From contig CAYLYM010000024.1 in assembly GCA_964387645.1 (NCBI GenBank), positions 1-37,174 on the forward strand: a stretch of 37,174 nt of DNA. The letters run 5' to 3'. Shown piece by piece: positions 24,519 to 32,751 of this stretch. The position numbers and the translations under genes are program-made. Position 1 is the stretch's first letter. Each line of letters opens with the position of its first letter. Below the pieces are notes generated by a model that saw nothing but the letters and a program-made list of their open reading frames with translations, made no database searches and was not told the DNA's origin. Source of the stretch: CAYLYM01 sp964387645. GTDB lineage: Bacteria > Calditrichota > Calditrichia > RBG-13-44-9.

Positions 24519-25508
24519 TTATTTTATGGCTTCAATGCGTAGATACAGGTCTCGCTGCTCTGGAGTCAAACTGTTAAAAACAGCATCTTTGGCACGCTCC
24601 ATGAAGGCCTCCTTATCTACTTCGATAAATTGCATGCCTTTGGCTTTGAGTTCTTTTACCAGGCGTTTTTGATCTTCCAGAAATAGTTGATGTTCGTAAT
24701 CCTGCATTTCTTTACCGGCTTCCAAAATAACTTGCTGTAAGTCTGTCGGCAGAGCCTGAAATTGTTTTTCTCCAATCACCACATAAATCCAACCGATAAC
24801 GTGTTCGGTTAAATTAATGTATTTTTGTACTTCATAGAATCCGGCGCTGTAGATCAAGGCATAAGGATTTTCCTGGGCTTCGATAGTGCCCTGCTGAAGA
24901 GAGGTAAAAACCTCTGAGAAAGCCATGGGAGTCGGTTTAGCTCCTAATGCTGACCAAGCCTTCACGAACAGTGGTACATTGGGCACCCGGAGAATGATAC
25001 CTTTTAAATCGTCAGGATGCCGAATGGGACGATTGGAGGTAAGATTTCTGGCCCCACGCTCGAACCAGGCGATGGGACGCAGTCCGATTTTGTCGATCAT
25101 CTCCTCCTCAATTTCCTTACCTATTTCTCCGCCAGCAACTTTTGCCAGATGTTCTGAATCGCGAATTAAATATGGAACCGCACACATGGCTACTTTAGGT
25201 GCCCAGTTTTGTAAAGATTCGCCTGTGATGGTCATGTCTACCGTACCGGCCAGAATCCCAGTGATCATGTCCAATTCTTTCCCTAATTGTTCGTTGGGGT
25301 AAACTTTCACTTCAATACGTCCATTGGATTTCTGGCGGACCGATTTAGCAAATTTTAAAGCAGCTTTGTGCCAGACATGATTTTCGTTAGCCAGATGGCC
25401 AAATTTGAGCGTATATGTAGTGGACTTGTTTGAATTGTTCTTGCCACAATTGGAAATCAGCAAAGAAAGAAGAAAGATAAAAACAAAATTAAAAAAACGA
25501 TTCATCAT
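24519..25508 (-). CDS. TRAP substrate-binding protein (DctP type), lipoprotein-like
   Basis: The periplasmic solute receptor of the TRAP system, 329 residues. The N-terminus is a signal with the lipobox-like LISNC (Cys21), suggesting it is membrane-anchored, less common than a free periplasmic form. The fold is the DctP type, with TLKFGHLANENHVWHKAA near the start. Arg174 in LRVPN is the conserved residue that grips the substrate carboxylate. GGAG lies 8 nt before the ATG. It lies between an iduronate-sulfatase-like gene and the Q and M subunits. Many family members bind sugar acids such as uronates, which would fit this locus, but the ligand is not proven. Confidence 0.92.
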   Translation of the reverse strand: MMNRFFNFVFIFLLSLLISNCGKNNSNKSTTYTLKFGHLANENHVWHKAALKFAKSVRQKSNGRIEVKVYPNEQLGKELDMITGILAGTVDMTITGESLQNWAPKVAMCAVPYLIRDSEHLAKVAGGEIGKEIEEEMIDKIGLRPIAWFERGARNLTSNRPIRHPDDLKGIILRVPNVPLFVKAWSALGAKPTPMAFSEVFTSLQQGTIEAQENPYALIYSAGFYEVQKYINLTEHVIGWIYVVIGEKQFQALPTDLQQVILEAGKEMQDYEHQLFLEDQKRLVKELKAKGMQFIEVDKEAFMERAKDAVFNSLTPEQRDLYLRIEAIK

Positions 25509-25875
25509 TTTATTTCTCCATATCTGATCCTGTGGTTATTCTTCTAAATTTCTAATCCGAAAAATAAGTCGCAATTAAATCAATCATATATTTTACGAAT
25601 GAAAGAAATAAAATCTCAGCTAATAATTTTTGTTCATAATTTATCAAACAAATTAAAAGCTTTGAAAAATTAATCTGTATTTTGCCACCGAAAGAATTCG
25701 AAGGATATACGATTATTCGAAATTCCTTTCCTGAGAATTTAGTAAAAGTGTTAACCACCGATTTTAAAGGTACTTAAAAATTCAACTTCATTACCATTTT
25801 ATGATTGAATTAAAAGTTTAATTAATGATTTAACTACTTGTGAGAATTTTTAGAATTAATTTTTGATCAGTGCAT
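25509..25875. other. AT-rich intergenic region before the TRAP genes
   Basis: This 367-bp stretch separates the iduronate-sulfatase-like gene from the DctP-type gene. It holds only short, low-complexity frames and no convincing hairpin. A promoter for the TRAP genes may lie here, but no boxes could be assigned with confidence. Confidence 0.4.
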
Positions 25876-27300
25876 CTAATTATTAGTAGGGATGTCAGGA
25901 GCATTATTTTTTGGCAGCCATTTTGCCAATTCCGTTTTTATTCTTGCGTATTCTGGCTTTTTTGCCAGATTATTCCATTCCAGATCGTCATTTTCGTGGT
26001 CATATAATTCTTCAGAACCGTCGCTGTAGCGAATATAGCGCCATCTTTTTGTTCGAATGGAATGGTTACCGCGTTTGTAAGTCGTTAATGCTGGTATTTC
26101 CCATTTTGCCGCCGGATTTTTTAATAAAGGTAAAAGACTGTGTCCCTCTAATTCCGGTTTGGGTTTAAGATTACACAGATCAATCAATGTGGGATAGATG
26201 TCAATTAAACTCACTGGGGAATCACAGCGGCCACCGGGCTTTGTGACACCTGGTGCAACAAACATGAGCACGTTGTGGGTGGCTTCTTCCCACAGGGCAA
26301 ATTTTCGCCAGTGAAGTTTTTCTCCTAAATGCCACCCGTGATCCGACCAGAGCACGATTATGGTATTATCGCGGTAAGGACTTTGGTCCAATGCATTGAT
26401 GACCCGGCCTACACATTCATCAACAAAACTGATACTGGCCAGATAAGCCTGGACAGCTCTTCGCCATTGATTGTATTTGATGACTTTGGCATGGTCACCC
26501 TGTGGTTTGGCCATCTTTACACCGGCAGGCGGAACGTCATCCAGATCATGTTCATTAACGTTGGGCAAAGTGATCTTATCCAGGGGATACATTTCGAAAT
26601 ATCTGGGTGGTACATACCAGGGTAAATGTGGACGGTAAAAGCCACATCCAAGGAAAAAGGGTTTTTCATGCCTTTGTTGTAGTTGATTGATAACCCAATC
26701 TGCTACTTTCCAATCGCCCATTTTTTCTGCTGGAACATTTACCGGGCCCCAATCGAAATGCCCGGTTTTTGGAATACCATTCAGGGGGCGATTTGGTGGC
26801 ATGGGATCGTCTGGTTTGTTTTTTTGCTGCGAAGGCCAGTAATAATTCCAGGAGGGTGGATCAGGAAATCTGCCGTGATAGATTTTGCCACTACCCATGG
26901 CTTTGTAGCCGTGTGCCATGAAATGTTGTGGTAGAGTTATCGCATTTTTTAAGACGGGACTTTTGCGCCATGGTTGACTATTTAAGTAAACACCTGAAGT
27001 GGAGGGCCGGATGCCGGTCATCAATGCGGCGCGAGATGGATTACAAGCCGGGGCTGCACAATAGGCTCTGGTAAATAATACACCGCGTTGCGCTAAGCGG
27101 TCCAGGTTGGGTGTTTTTACATCCGGGTGACCACCCAAACATCCAATCCAGTCGTTCAAATCGTCAATGGCGATGAAAAGAACGTTGGGTTTTGTAGAAA
27201 TACTTTTGGCATAAGAGGGAATACCAGCAAAAGTCAAAGAAACGGCACCCAATCCTAAAGTTTTAAGAAAACGTCGGCGAGAAACTATTGTATTATTCAT
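25876..27300 (-). CDS. Tat-exported sulfatase, iduronate-2-sulfatase-like
   Basis: A type I sulfatase of 474 residues from the preferred ATG (27300), which has GGGAGGAG just upstream; a longer frame adds 14 unlikely residues. The Tat signal is SRRRFLKTLG. D-D in AIDDLNDWIG are metal ligands. The formylglycine Cys (residue 86 here) lies in C-N-P-S-R. GFYRPHLPWYVPPRYFEMYP and WSDHGWHLGEKLHWRKF closely recall iduronate-2-sulfatases (S1_7 type). It lies after the exported isomerase and before the TRAP genes on the same strand. Hydrolysis of a 2-sulfate on a uronic acid is inference from resemblance. Confidence 0.9.
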   Translation of the reverse strand: MNNTIVSRRRFLKTLGLGAVSLTFAGIPSYAKSISTKPNVLFIAIDDLNDWIGCLGGHPDVKTPNLDRLAQRGVLFTRAYCAAPACNPSRAALMTGIRPSTSGVYLNSQPWRKSPVLKNAITLPQHFMAHGYKAMGSGKIYHGRFPDPPSWNYYWPSQQKNKPDDPMPPNRPLNGIPKTGHFDWGPVNVPAEKMGDWKVADWVINQLQQRHEKPFFLGCGFYRPHLPWYVPPRYFEMYPLDKITLPNVNEHDLDDVPPAGVKMAKPQGDHAKVIKYNQWRRAVQAYLASISFVDECVGRVINALDQSPYRDNTIIVLWSDHGWHLGEKLHWRKFALWEEATHNVLMFVAPGVTKPGGRCDSPVSLIDIYPTLIDLCNLKPKPELEGHSLLPLLKNPAAKWEIPALTTYKRGNHSIRTKRWRYIRYSDGSEELYDHENDDLEWNNLAKKPEYARIKTELAKWLPKNNAPDIPTNN

Positions 27301-27411
27301 CTTCTCCTCCCTTTCAATTAAAGATTTTTTTACCAAATTCAAACATTTAAAGATGAATACAAGCGGTTTATTCGTTATTGCTTATTTTCTCTAGTGATCT
27401 GTTCAATCAGT

Positions 27412-28290
27412 TCACCACTGGTCGGCCAATGCTACTCTTTTTGCCGCTGTCAATTCATCACTTAAAGGTCGACATTCCAAACCGACATAACCACGATAAC
27501 CCAGGTCATAAAGTTCCTTCAAAACGCGGGGATAATAAATTTCTCCGGTACCTGGTTCGTGTCTTCCGGGATGATCGGCAATTTGGACATAACCAAGCTG
27601 GTCAAAACCTTCTCGCAAATGACCGCAAAGATCACCTTCGCTGATTTGCATGTGATAGAGGTCCCAATTAATTTTAACATGAGTAGAGTTAACCTCCCGG
27701 CAAATGCGTACCGCTGGTTCACTGCCGTATAAGCAATGTCCTTTGTGGTCTACCCGAATATTCATGGGTTCCAGAATCAATGTTAGATCATGGTCTTCGG
27801 CTATAGGTGCGACTCTTTTCAGGGCTATAATGATGTTTTCGTGCATTTCTTCCTGTGTCATGCCTGGTTGGTCATCTCCACCAACAACGGTAGCTAATTT
27901 GCATCCTAATCTTTTAGCGACCTGGCAGGCCTCTTTAATTTTCTTCTCAAATAAATCATGGTTTTCCGGATTATTCATTCCTGGTTTGAAACCCCAGGCA
28001 GTGAACTGGGTGATTACCACACCTAATTCATCACAGGTTTGTTTAATGGCCGCAAGATCTTTTTTCTCGTAGCCCCAGAATTCAATAGCGCGAAATCCCA
28101 GAGAAGCCGTTTGACGAATTCTCTCAATAAAAGGGAGGTTTTTCCACCACATCTCAACATTCACGGCAAATTTCGTATGTGGTGTTTGGCCAATTTTCCT
28201 TAAATCTTCCACTGCGCAACTGAAAAAAAATGTGCCAGCCACTGCCAAAGAGCTTGTGGTTAAAAATTTTCTTCGGGAAATTGGTCCCAT
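27412..28290 (-). CDS. Tat-exported sugar isomerase/epimerase-like TIM barrel
   Basis: A 292-residue protein of the xylose-isomerase-like/AP-endonuclease-2 TIM-barrel superfamily, closest in style to hydroxypyruvate isomerase. I start at the ATG with GAGGG upstream, giving MGPISRRKFLTTSSL, a Tat signal ending in FFSC, perhaps a lipoprotein. Likely metal/active-site residues lie in IEFWGYE, LILEPMNIR, KINWDLYHMQI and VGLECRP. Family members are often cytoplasmic, so the Tat signal suggests an exported form handling sugars in the periplasm. The sulfatase gene follows about 110 bp downstream. The reaction and substrate are unknown. Confidence 0.85.
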   Translation of the reverse strand: MGPISRRKFLTTSSLAVAGTFFFSCAVEDLRKIGQTPHTKFAVNVEMWWKNLPFIERIRQTASLGFRAIEFWGYEKKDLAAIKQTCDELGVVITQFTAWGFKPGMNNPENHDLFEKKIKEACQVAKRLGCKLATVVGGDDQPGMTQEEMHENIIIALKRVAPIAEDHDLTLILEPMNIRVDHKGHCLYGSEPAVRICREVNSTHVKINWDLYHMQISEGDLCGHLREGFDQLGYVQIADHPGRHEPGTGEIYYPRVLKELYDLGYRGYVGLECRPLSDELTAAKRVALADQW

Positions 28291-28604
28291 TTTGCCCTCT
28301 ATTTTTTGGTTTAAACATGATTTATGATGTAAAGACAACGACTTGGCCAAATCATTCCAGAATGAAAAAAATGAGTGAGATGAATTTTATCTTTTTCATG
28401 GTTAACTTCTTTATTTTTTTATTATAATTTTATGATTCGTTTTTTAAATCCATAGATCTATCGAAAGTTATGAATATTCTTTTATTAAGTGACAATAAAA
28501 CAATTAAATACAAATAATTTATTGATTTCCAGATAATTTTTGACTGAACCCATCAATTGTTTCATAAAAAAGTATTGAATTAATAAATAGATTTTAGAAA
28601 AGAA
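28291..28604. other. Intergenic region before the isomerase gene
   Basis: This 314-bp AT-rich stretch lies between the BASS-type transporter gene and the isomerase. The only coding-like trace is a 15-codon minus-strand frame reading MKKIKFISLIFFILE, like the start of a signal peptide, near 28350-28400. Its start is not supported by a clear downstream gene. It probably holds the promoter of the isomerase-sulfatase unit. Confidence 0.35.
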
Positions 28605-29528
28605 TTATTCATTTAATTTGTTAAACTTTGTAGATCCCCAAATTCCAGCTAATAATGAACCCGAAAGATTATGCCAGATGCTAAAAATAGCGCCAGGAAT
28701 GGCTGCAAGGGTAGAGAAATATTTTACCGCCAGTGCTACGCTTAAACCGGAGTTTTGCATGCCTACTTCAATACTTAATGTGCGGTTGGTTTTTTCGTCA
28801 TAACCTAACCATTTAGGTAGCCAATAACCCGCTAGCAATCCACTTAGATTATGTAGAATCACTGCAAAAATAATAACGAAACCAACCTGTGAAAATTTTG
28901 CCTGGTTCAATCCTACAATAATGGCAATAATGATTACAATAGCGATAACCGAAATGAGCGGGAAGATCGAACGAACTTTTTTCAATTTCTCACCAAAGAA
29001 AGTATTAATTGTCGTTCCGATGACGACAGGAATAAGCACCATTTGAAGAATACTTAAAAGCATCTTCCAGAAAGGAACGGTAACAATTTGGTGGAGATAA
29101 AGATAACTTAAAAATGGTGTGGCAACCACGGCGATGAGGGTTGAGGTCATGGTTAATGTTATCGAAAGGGCTACATTACCTTTAGCCAGGTAACAAATAA
29201 CGTTGGATGCGGTTCCACCCGAGCTACTGCCCACAAGAACCATCCCGGCAGTGATGTCAGGTGACAATTTTAAAGCTTTCGAGATCAGGAAAGCAGTAAG
29301 TGGCATTACCAAATATTGTAGTCCGACACCAACAAAAATAATTCCGGGTGATTGGATAACTTTTTTAAAATGATCCCATTTCAGGGTCATTCCCATGCCA
29401 AACATGACTACCGTCAAAAATGGAATAATAGCCGATTTATATGGAGAAAAAAGTTCAGGGCGAAAATAAGCCGCAATGGAAAAAAGAATGGCCCATAGTG
29501 GAAATAGTTGTGTAATCCTGTGAATCAT
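28605..29528 (-). CDS. BASS-family sodium/bile-acid-type symporter
   Basis: An inner-membrane protein of 307 residues with about nine or ten hydrophobic segments. Family-like motifs are VVMFGMGMTLKWDHF near the N-terminus, VLVGSSSGGTASNVICYLAKG, and the C-terminal EVGMQNSGLSVALA. BASS proteins move organic anions such as bile acids, pyruvate or pantoate with sodium; the substrate here is unknown. It lies on the same strand upstream of the isomerase-sulfatase-TRAP genes, with a 314-bp gap, so it may be independent or take up a product of the locus. Confidence 0.9.
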   Translation of the reverse strand: MIHRITQLFPLWAILFSIAAYFRPELFSPYKSAIIPFLTVVMFGMGMTLKWDHFKKVIQSPGIIFVGVGLQYLVMPLTAFLISKALKLSPDITAGMVLVGSSSGGTASNVICYLAKGNVALSITLTMTSTLIAVVATPFLSYLYLHQIVTVPFWKMLLSILQMVLIPVVIGTTINTFFGEKLKKVRSIFPLISVIAIVIIIAIIVGLNQAKFSQVGFVIIFAVILHNLSGLLAGYWLPKWLGYDEKTNRTLSIEVGMQNSGLSVALAVKYFSTLAAIPGAIFSIWHNLSGSLLAGIWGSTKFNKLNE

Positions 29529-30080
29529 AAACTTTGAATTTTTCCGGAATTTATTTTAGTGCAAACATAAAACCAAATTAACTTGATTCATTCAGGATAG
29601 TCCCCAGTTTCGTTTTTTATGCCAGTTTTTAATATATGATGATTTATTTTGATGTCCAAATTGCAATTTTATTTGTGTTTGTAAAATTCTGGACCGTTAT
29701 AAATTCTACAGTTTTAATTGAGTCCTGTACACTGATTACACTGGTTAGCACGAATGGATTTCATAAATTACATGGAGAAAACAAAAAATAATTTTCATGG
29801 AGGCAATAGAAATAATCTATGAAAAATAAATAATTGATTTTTAGACTCTTTGCAGGCTGATCCCGAATTTTGAAATTATGGGGACACTGATTTTGTTGGA
29901 TGACTTTCCCGAGGATATTTTAAAGATACATGTGGGGCAAATATTTTATAGAAGAAGAGCGAGGGGGTATTGGACTGAACACTTATGAAGTTGTGGTTGG
30001 AATGAATTTAAATTTTTAAGCAAATCGACGCCTTTGTAATATCAGCTTTTGAAGATGGAAACGATGGTTATTTTTTTTGG
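29529..30080. other. Intergenic region with degenerate coding traces
   Basis: About 550 bp without an intact gene. From about 29850 to 30010 the plus strand shows peptide-like pieces in shifting frames (ADPEF, NYGDTDFVG, LLDDFPEDILKIHVGQIFYR) that could be a decayed gene too short to identify. A repeat-like stretch occurs at 29728-29758. Confidence 0.35.
29728..29758. repeat. Periodic intergenic repeat (ACTGATTAC type)
   Basis: The stretch contains ACTGATTACACTGGTTAG followed by CACGAATGG, near-repeats of about 9 bp (CACTGATTA, CACTGGTTA, CACGAATGG). It recalls short periodic intergenic sequences that recur in many environmental genomes. The link is from memory and was not searched. Confidence 0.45.
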
Positions 30081-30785
30081 TTAATCGATCAGAAAATGTA
30101 CCAGAAGGTTGTAGTTCGGGAGACCAACACTGTCGAGTGGAATGATTCTACTGGTATCCCTGAACAGATTACTGGGTAGCGATATCGAGAGCGGAATTGT
30201 CTTCTCGATTTGTCCAGAACCATGACATCTGAAACATTGAGCAAATCCTACAAATCCAAATCCGTTGCAGAGGGGACAGGTCATTTGTATGGGAAGGTCG
30301 ATTTCAAATGTTTTTCTTTTTTGAGCTTCAGTACTGGACAAGTGGATTTCTACTTCAATAGTATTTCTAGTTTGTGCTTGCCATCTTTCCCAGGGGGATA
30401 TACAATTGGTAAAACGATACAAAAAATAACCAGAGTACCGTTCTAGTCTACGAATATGACCTGACATTTTCAATTTATTTACGGAGAAATTTTGTTTCCT
30501 GGGAATCAGGGGTTCAACTGGAGATCGTGATCTATTTCGGTATTCGGGATAAGTTCTGATCCGGTATTGATTTTCTTTTTTTTCTTTTAAAGATCGGTCA
30601 TAAGCTTCCCGGCGTTTTGGATTGCTTAAAACATCATAGGCCTCTTTAATTTTTAAAAATGGTGAAGAATCAGGCCCATAAAAGTCGGGATGCCATTTTT
30701 TTACGAGCTCCCGATAGGCTTTTTTAATCTGATCAATAGTTGCATTTGGTTCAACGCCTAATATTGCGTAATAATTTTTAGCCAT
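30081..30785 (-). CDS. J-domain co-chaperone with half a zinc finger
   Basis: A 234-residue DnaJ-like protein. The J domain (about 4-66) has the HPD motif at 32-34 (WHPDFYG) needed to stimulate Hsp70. After a basic linker (70-145), the C-terminal part has the substrate-binding-domain style LSSTEAQKR and one CxxCxGxG pair: C170, C173, C184 and C187. Full DnaJ has four such motifs and about 370 residues, so this is a shortened, divergent form. It lies downstream of three small heat-shock genes, behind their terminator. It probably feeds clients to Hsp70. Confidence 0.85.
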   Translation of the reverse strand: MAKNYYAILGVEPNATIDQIKKAYRELVKKWHPDFYGPDSSPFLKIKEAYDVLSNPKRREAYDRSLKEKKENQYRIRTYPEYRNRSRSPVEPLIPRKQNFSVNKLKMSGHIRRLERYSGYFLYRFTNCISPWERWQAQTRNTIEVEIHLSSTEAQKRKTFEIDLPIQMTCPLCNGFGFVGFAQCFRCHGSGQIEKTIPLSISLPSNLFRDTSRIIPLDSVGLPNYNLLVHFLID

Positions 30786-30889
30786 GGTCTTATAATGTCC
30801 CCAATACCCATTCCTTTTTTTAATACAACGTTTTTTGTTTCTTTTAGTTCAGCAGTCAGGGAAAGAATAACACAGGTGACTGAATATAA

Positions 30890-30921
30890 AAAACCGGCGC
30901 ATTTATTTATGCGCCGGTTTT
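30890..30921 (-). terminator. Terminator after the small heat-shock operon
   Basis: A 13-bp stem (AAAACCGGCGCAT 30890-30902, complement 30909-30921) with a 6-nt loop, lying past the stop of the third Hsp20 gene. T-runs flank it on both strands, so it may work in both directions. Confidence 0.85.
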
Positions 30922-30937
30922 AATGTGTGGTTCTTTA

Positions 30938-31438
30938 TTAGCTGGTTTTAATTTCAATTTTTTTGGTCTTCCGTTGAGTTTCCGCTTTTTTCGGGATACG
31001 GACGGTCAACACACCTCGTTTGAATACCGCCTCAGCCTTATCGGCCTCCACTTCCGTGGGTAAGGGGATCTCCCGATGGAAAGCACCGTATGAACGTTCC
31101 ATCCGATAGTAGCTGCCTTCTTTTTCTTCAATTTCCTGTTTCTTCTCACCTTTAATGGTGAGAACATCATCAGAAATGCTGATATCGATGTCCTTCTCAT
31201 CCATGCCAGGAAGTTCGGCCGATATCCTGACTTCCTTGTCGGTTTCTTTTACGTCTACTCTTGGGAAATAGCTACCCAGACCTTCACTCCAGCGTGCTGG
31301 GGTGAATTCGCTGAAGAAGCTATCAAACAATCGGTTCATTTCTCTACGAAGGGCATAGAAAGGATCAAACCAGTCTTCATGGCGAATGGGAACATTTTTT
31401 TTGCTCCAAGAAGATGGCAACAGATCACGGATTGCCAT
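30938..31438 (-). CDS. Small heat-shock protein (Hsp20), third of three
   Basis: A 166-residue ATP-independent holdase. The N-terminal region has DPFYALRREMNRLFDSFFSE. The alpha-crystallin domain (about 58-155) shows RVDVKETDKEVRISAELPGM, LTIKGEKK and FHREIPLPTEVEADK, then FKRGVLTVRIPK. The C-terminal KIEIK tail is the I-x-I motif that joins subunits in oligomers. A long Shine-Dalgarno AAAGGAGGTGG precedes the ATG. It is the last gene of the tandem cluster and is followed by a strong terminator. Confidence 0.95.
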   Translation of the reverse strand: MAIRDLLPSSWSKKNVPIRHEDWFDPFYALRREMNRLFDSFFSEFTPARWSEGLGSYFPRVDVKETDKEVRISAELPGMDEKDIDISISDDVLTIKGEKKQEIEEKEGSYYRMERSYGAFHREIPLPTEVEADKAEAVFKRGVLTVRIPKKAETQRKTKKIEIKTS

Positions 31439-31460
31439 AGTACCACCTCCTTTCTATTTA

Positions 31461-31865
31461 TTAGTTATATTTCACTTCAATCTTTTTCGGTTTGGCCGGT
31501 TCAGCCTTTGGAAGACATAATTTCAGCACACCATTTTTGTAAGTTGCTTCAATTTTGTTTTGATCAATTTCTTCATTCAAACTGAAGGAACGTTCATAGT
31601 CACCGACTTCATATTCACCGTAGGCCAAATCAAAACCTTCCGGTTCGAAAGGTTTGACTCTACCTTTGATGCTCAATACATCCTTTTCCAGCATAACGTC
31701 GATGGATTTCTCATCCACGCCCGGCATATCCGCTACCAGGAATATGTCGCTATCGGTTTCGTAAATATCTACAGGTGGAACAAACACTTTACCAGCACGG
31801 GTTCTTTCGACTTTATCGACAGTTTCGGCTTCTCTTTTTTGGATGGTCTTTTTTTCATTGGCCAT
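31461..31865 (-). CDS. Small heat-shock protein (Hsp20), second of three
   Basis: A 134-residue Hsp20 with an atypical, short, charged N-terminus (MANEKKTIQKREAE) that lacks the aromatic WDPF-like start of its two neighbours. The alpha-crystallin domain begins at FVPPVDIYETDSDIFLVADM and includes LSIKGRV and YKNGVLKLCLPKAE; the C-terminal KIEVK is the I-x-V motif. I start at the ATG at 31865 with AAAGGAGG about 8 nt upstream. It lies about 22 bp before the next hsp20 gene and 22 bp after the first. The different N-terminus suggests hetero-oligomers with its neighbours. Confidence 0.93.
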   Translation of the reverse strand: MANEKKTIQKREAETVDKVERTRAGKVFVPPVDIYETDSDIFLVADMPGVDEKSIDVMLEKDVLSIKGRVKPFEPEGFDLAYGEYEVGDYERSFSLNEEIDQNKIEATYKNGVLKLCLPKAEPAKPKKIEVKYN

Positions 31866-31887
31866 AAATCTCACCTCCTTTCATATT

Positions 31888-32319
31888 TTAATTGGATTTG
31901 ATTTCAATTTTTCTAGGTTTGTCTGCTTCAGCGCGTGGTAATTCGATCGTTAAAACACCATTACGGAAGTTTGCTTCAACTTTGTCGCTTTCTACCATGA
32001 AGGGCAATCGAATCGTGCGCTCGAATTCCCCGAAATCACGTTCTTGACGATGGAATTGGACATTATCGCCTAATTCTTCTCTTCTGCGATTACCTTTAAT
32101 TCTTACTTCGTCGTTAACAACGGAAATTTGAATATCTTTAGGATCGTAACCAGGCAACTCGGCGGTGAGTATAGCCTTCTCCGGATTTGTCCATATATTC
32201 ACTGGTGGATAACTTCGCCATTCAGGTCTCCAAAATTCGTCAAATAAACGGTTCATTTCTCTTTGAATGCGGTTCATTTCTTCCCAGGGATCGATTCTCA
32301 TTAAATCCATCAGGCTCAT
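31888..32319 (-). CDS. Small heat-shock protein (Hsp20), first of three
   Basis: A 143-residue Hsp20 with an N-terminus containing DPWEEMNRIQREMNRLFDEF. The alpha-crystallin domain spans about 38-135 (PPVNIWTNPEKAILTAELPG, VRIKGNRR, FRNGVLTIELPRAE) and the protein ends in KIEIKSN. Its ribosome site ATCACCTCCTTT (32323-32334, minus-strand complement) matches the 16S 3' end over the whole core. It is the promoter-proximal gene of the cluster, with a sigma-54-like promoter element 65 bp upstream. It prevents aggregation of unfolded proteins during heat or other stress. Confidence 0.95.
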   Translation of the reverse strand: MSLMDLMRIDPWEEMNRIQREMNRLFDEFWRPEWRSYPPVNIWTNPEKAILTAELPGYDPKDIQISVVNDEVRIKGNRRREELGDNVQFHRQERDFGEFERTIRLPFMVESDKVEANFRNGVLTIELPRAEADKPRKIEIKSN

Positions 32320-32383
32320 GGTATCACCTCCTTTTTATTTTATTTTTTTCTCTATCGAATCAACTTTTCACTTTATTTTAATT

Positions 32384-32400
32384 ACAAGTGATGTGCCAAA
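32384..32400 (-). promoter_or_regulatory. Sigma-54-like promoter for the hsp20 operon
   Basis: On the minus strand the sequence TTTGGCACATCACTTGT matches the -24/-12 consensus TGGCAC-N5-TTGC except for T instead of C in the last base. The TSS would be near 32373, giving an untranslated leader of about 50 nt. No CIRCE element was found. Confidence 0.5.
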
Positions 32401-32680
32401 AATTGTAAGTTGAGTAATAACATAATATTATGTTGATTTTTTAGGCTTTCTGCTTTAGAATGGAAATAAGTCAAATTTTCAGAATTATTTAAAAAAAATC
32501 ATAAAAAATTTTCAAATTATTCTGTCAATTTTTCAAGTATCTTTGACATTTATTTATTGGGAGAACAGATAAAGTATAAATTTGAGTGAAAAAAGTCGAA
32601 ATATGGGTTTTGCTTTTCTAATAATGAGTTTATTTTCTTAAATCCAATTTATTCATCACATAGTGGTCTCTTCGCGGAAC

Positions 32681-32708
32681 AAACCGCAGAGGCGCAGAGG
32701 GCGCGGAG
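32681..32708. repeat. Periodic CGCAGAGGC-type intergenic repeat
   Basis: The bases read ACCGCAGAG, GCGCAGAG, GGCGCGGAG, a roughly 9-bp periodic GC-rich sequence in AT-rich DNA. It resembles intergenic repeats seen in many environmental genomes, from memory. It lies about 40 bp upstream of the decayed CDGSH gene. Confidence 0.5.
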
Positions 32709-32751
32709 TTTTTTATTTTCCTTTAAAAGACTCAAATTAAGAGAATATACG

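Noticed and set aside
25552..25758. 68-codon minus-strand frame upstream of DctP
   Set aside because: AT-rich translation with no start support; the area looks like an intergenic region.
30338..32400. CIRCE element for HrcA control of the heat-shock genes
   Set aside because: No TTAGCACTC-N9-GAGTGCTAA-like repeat was seen in the area.
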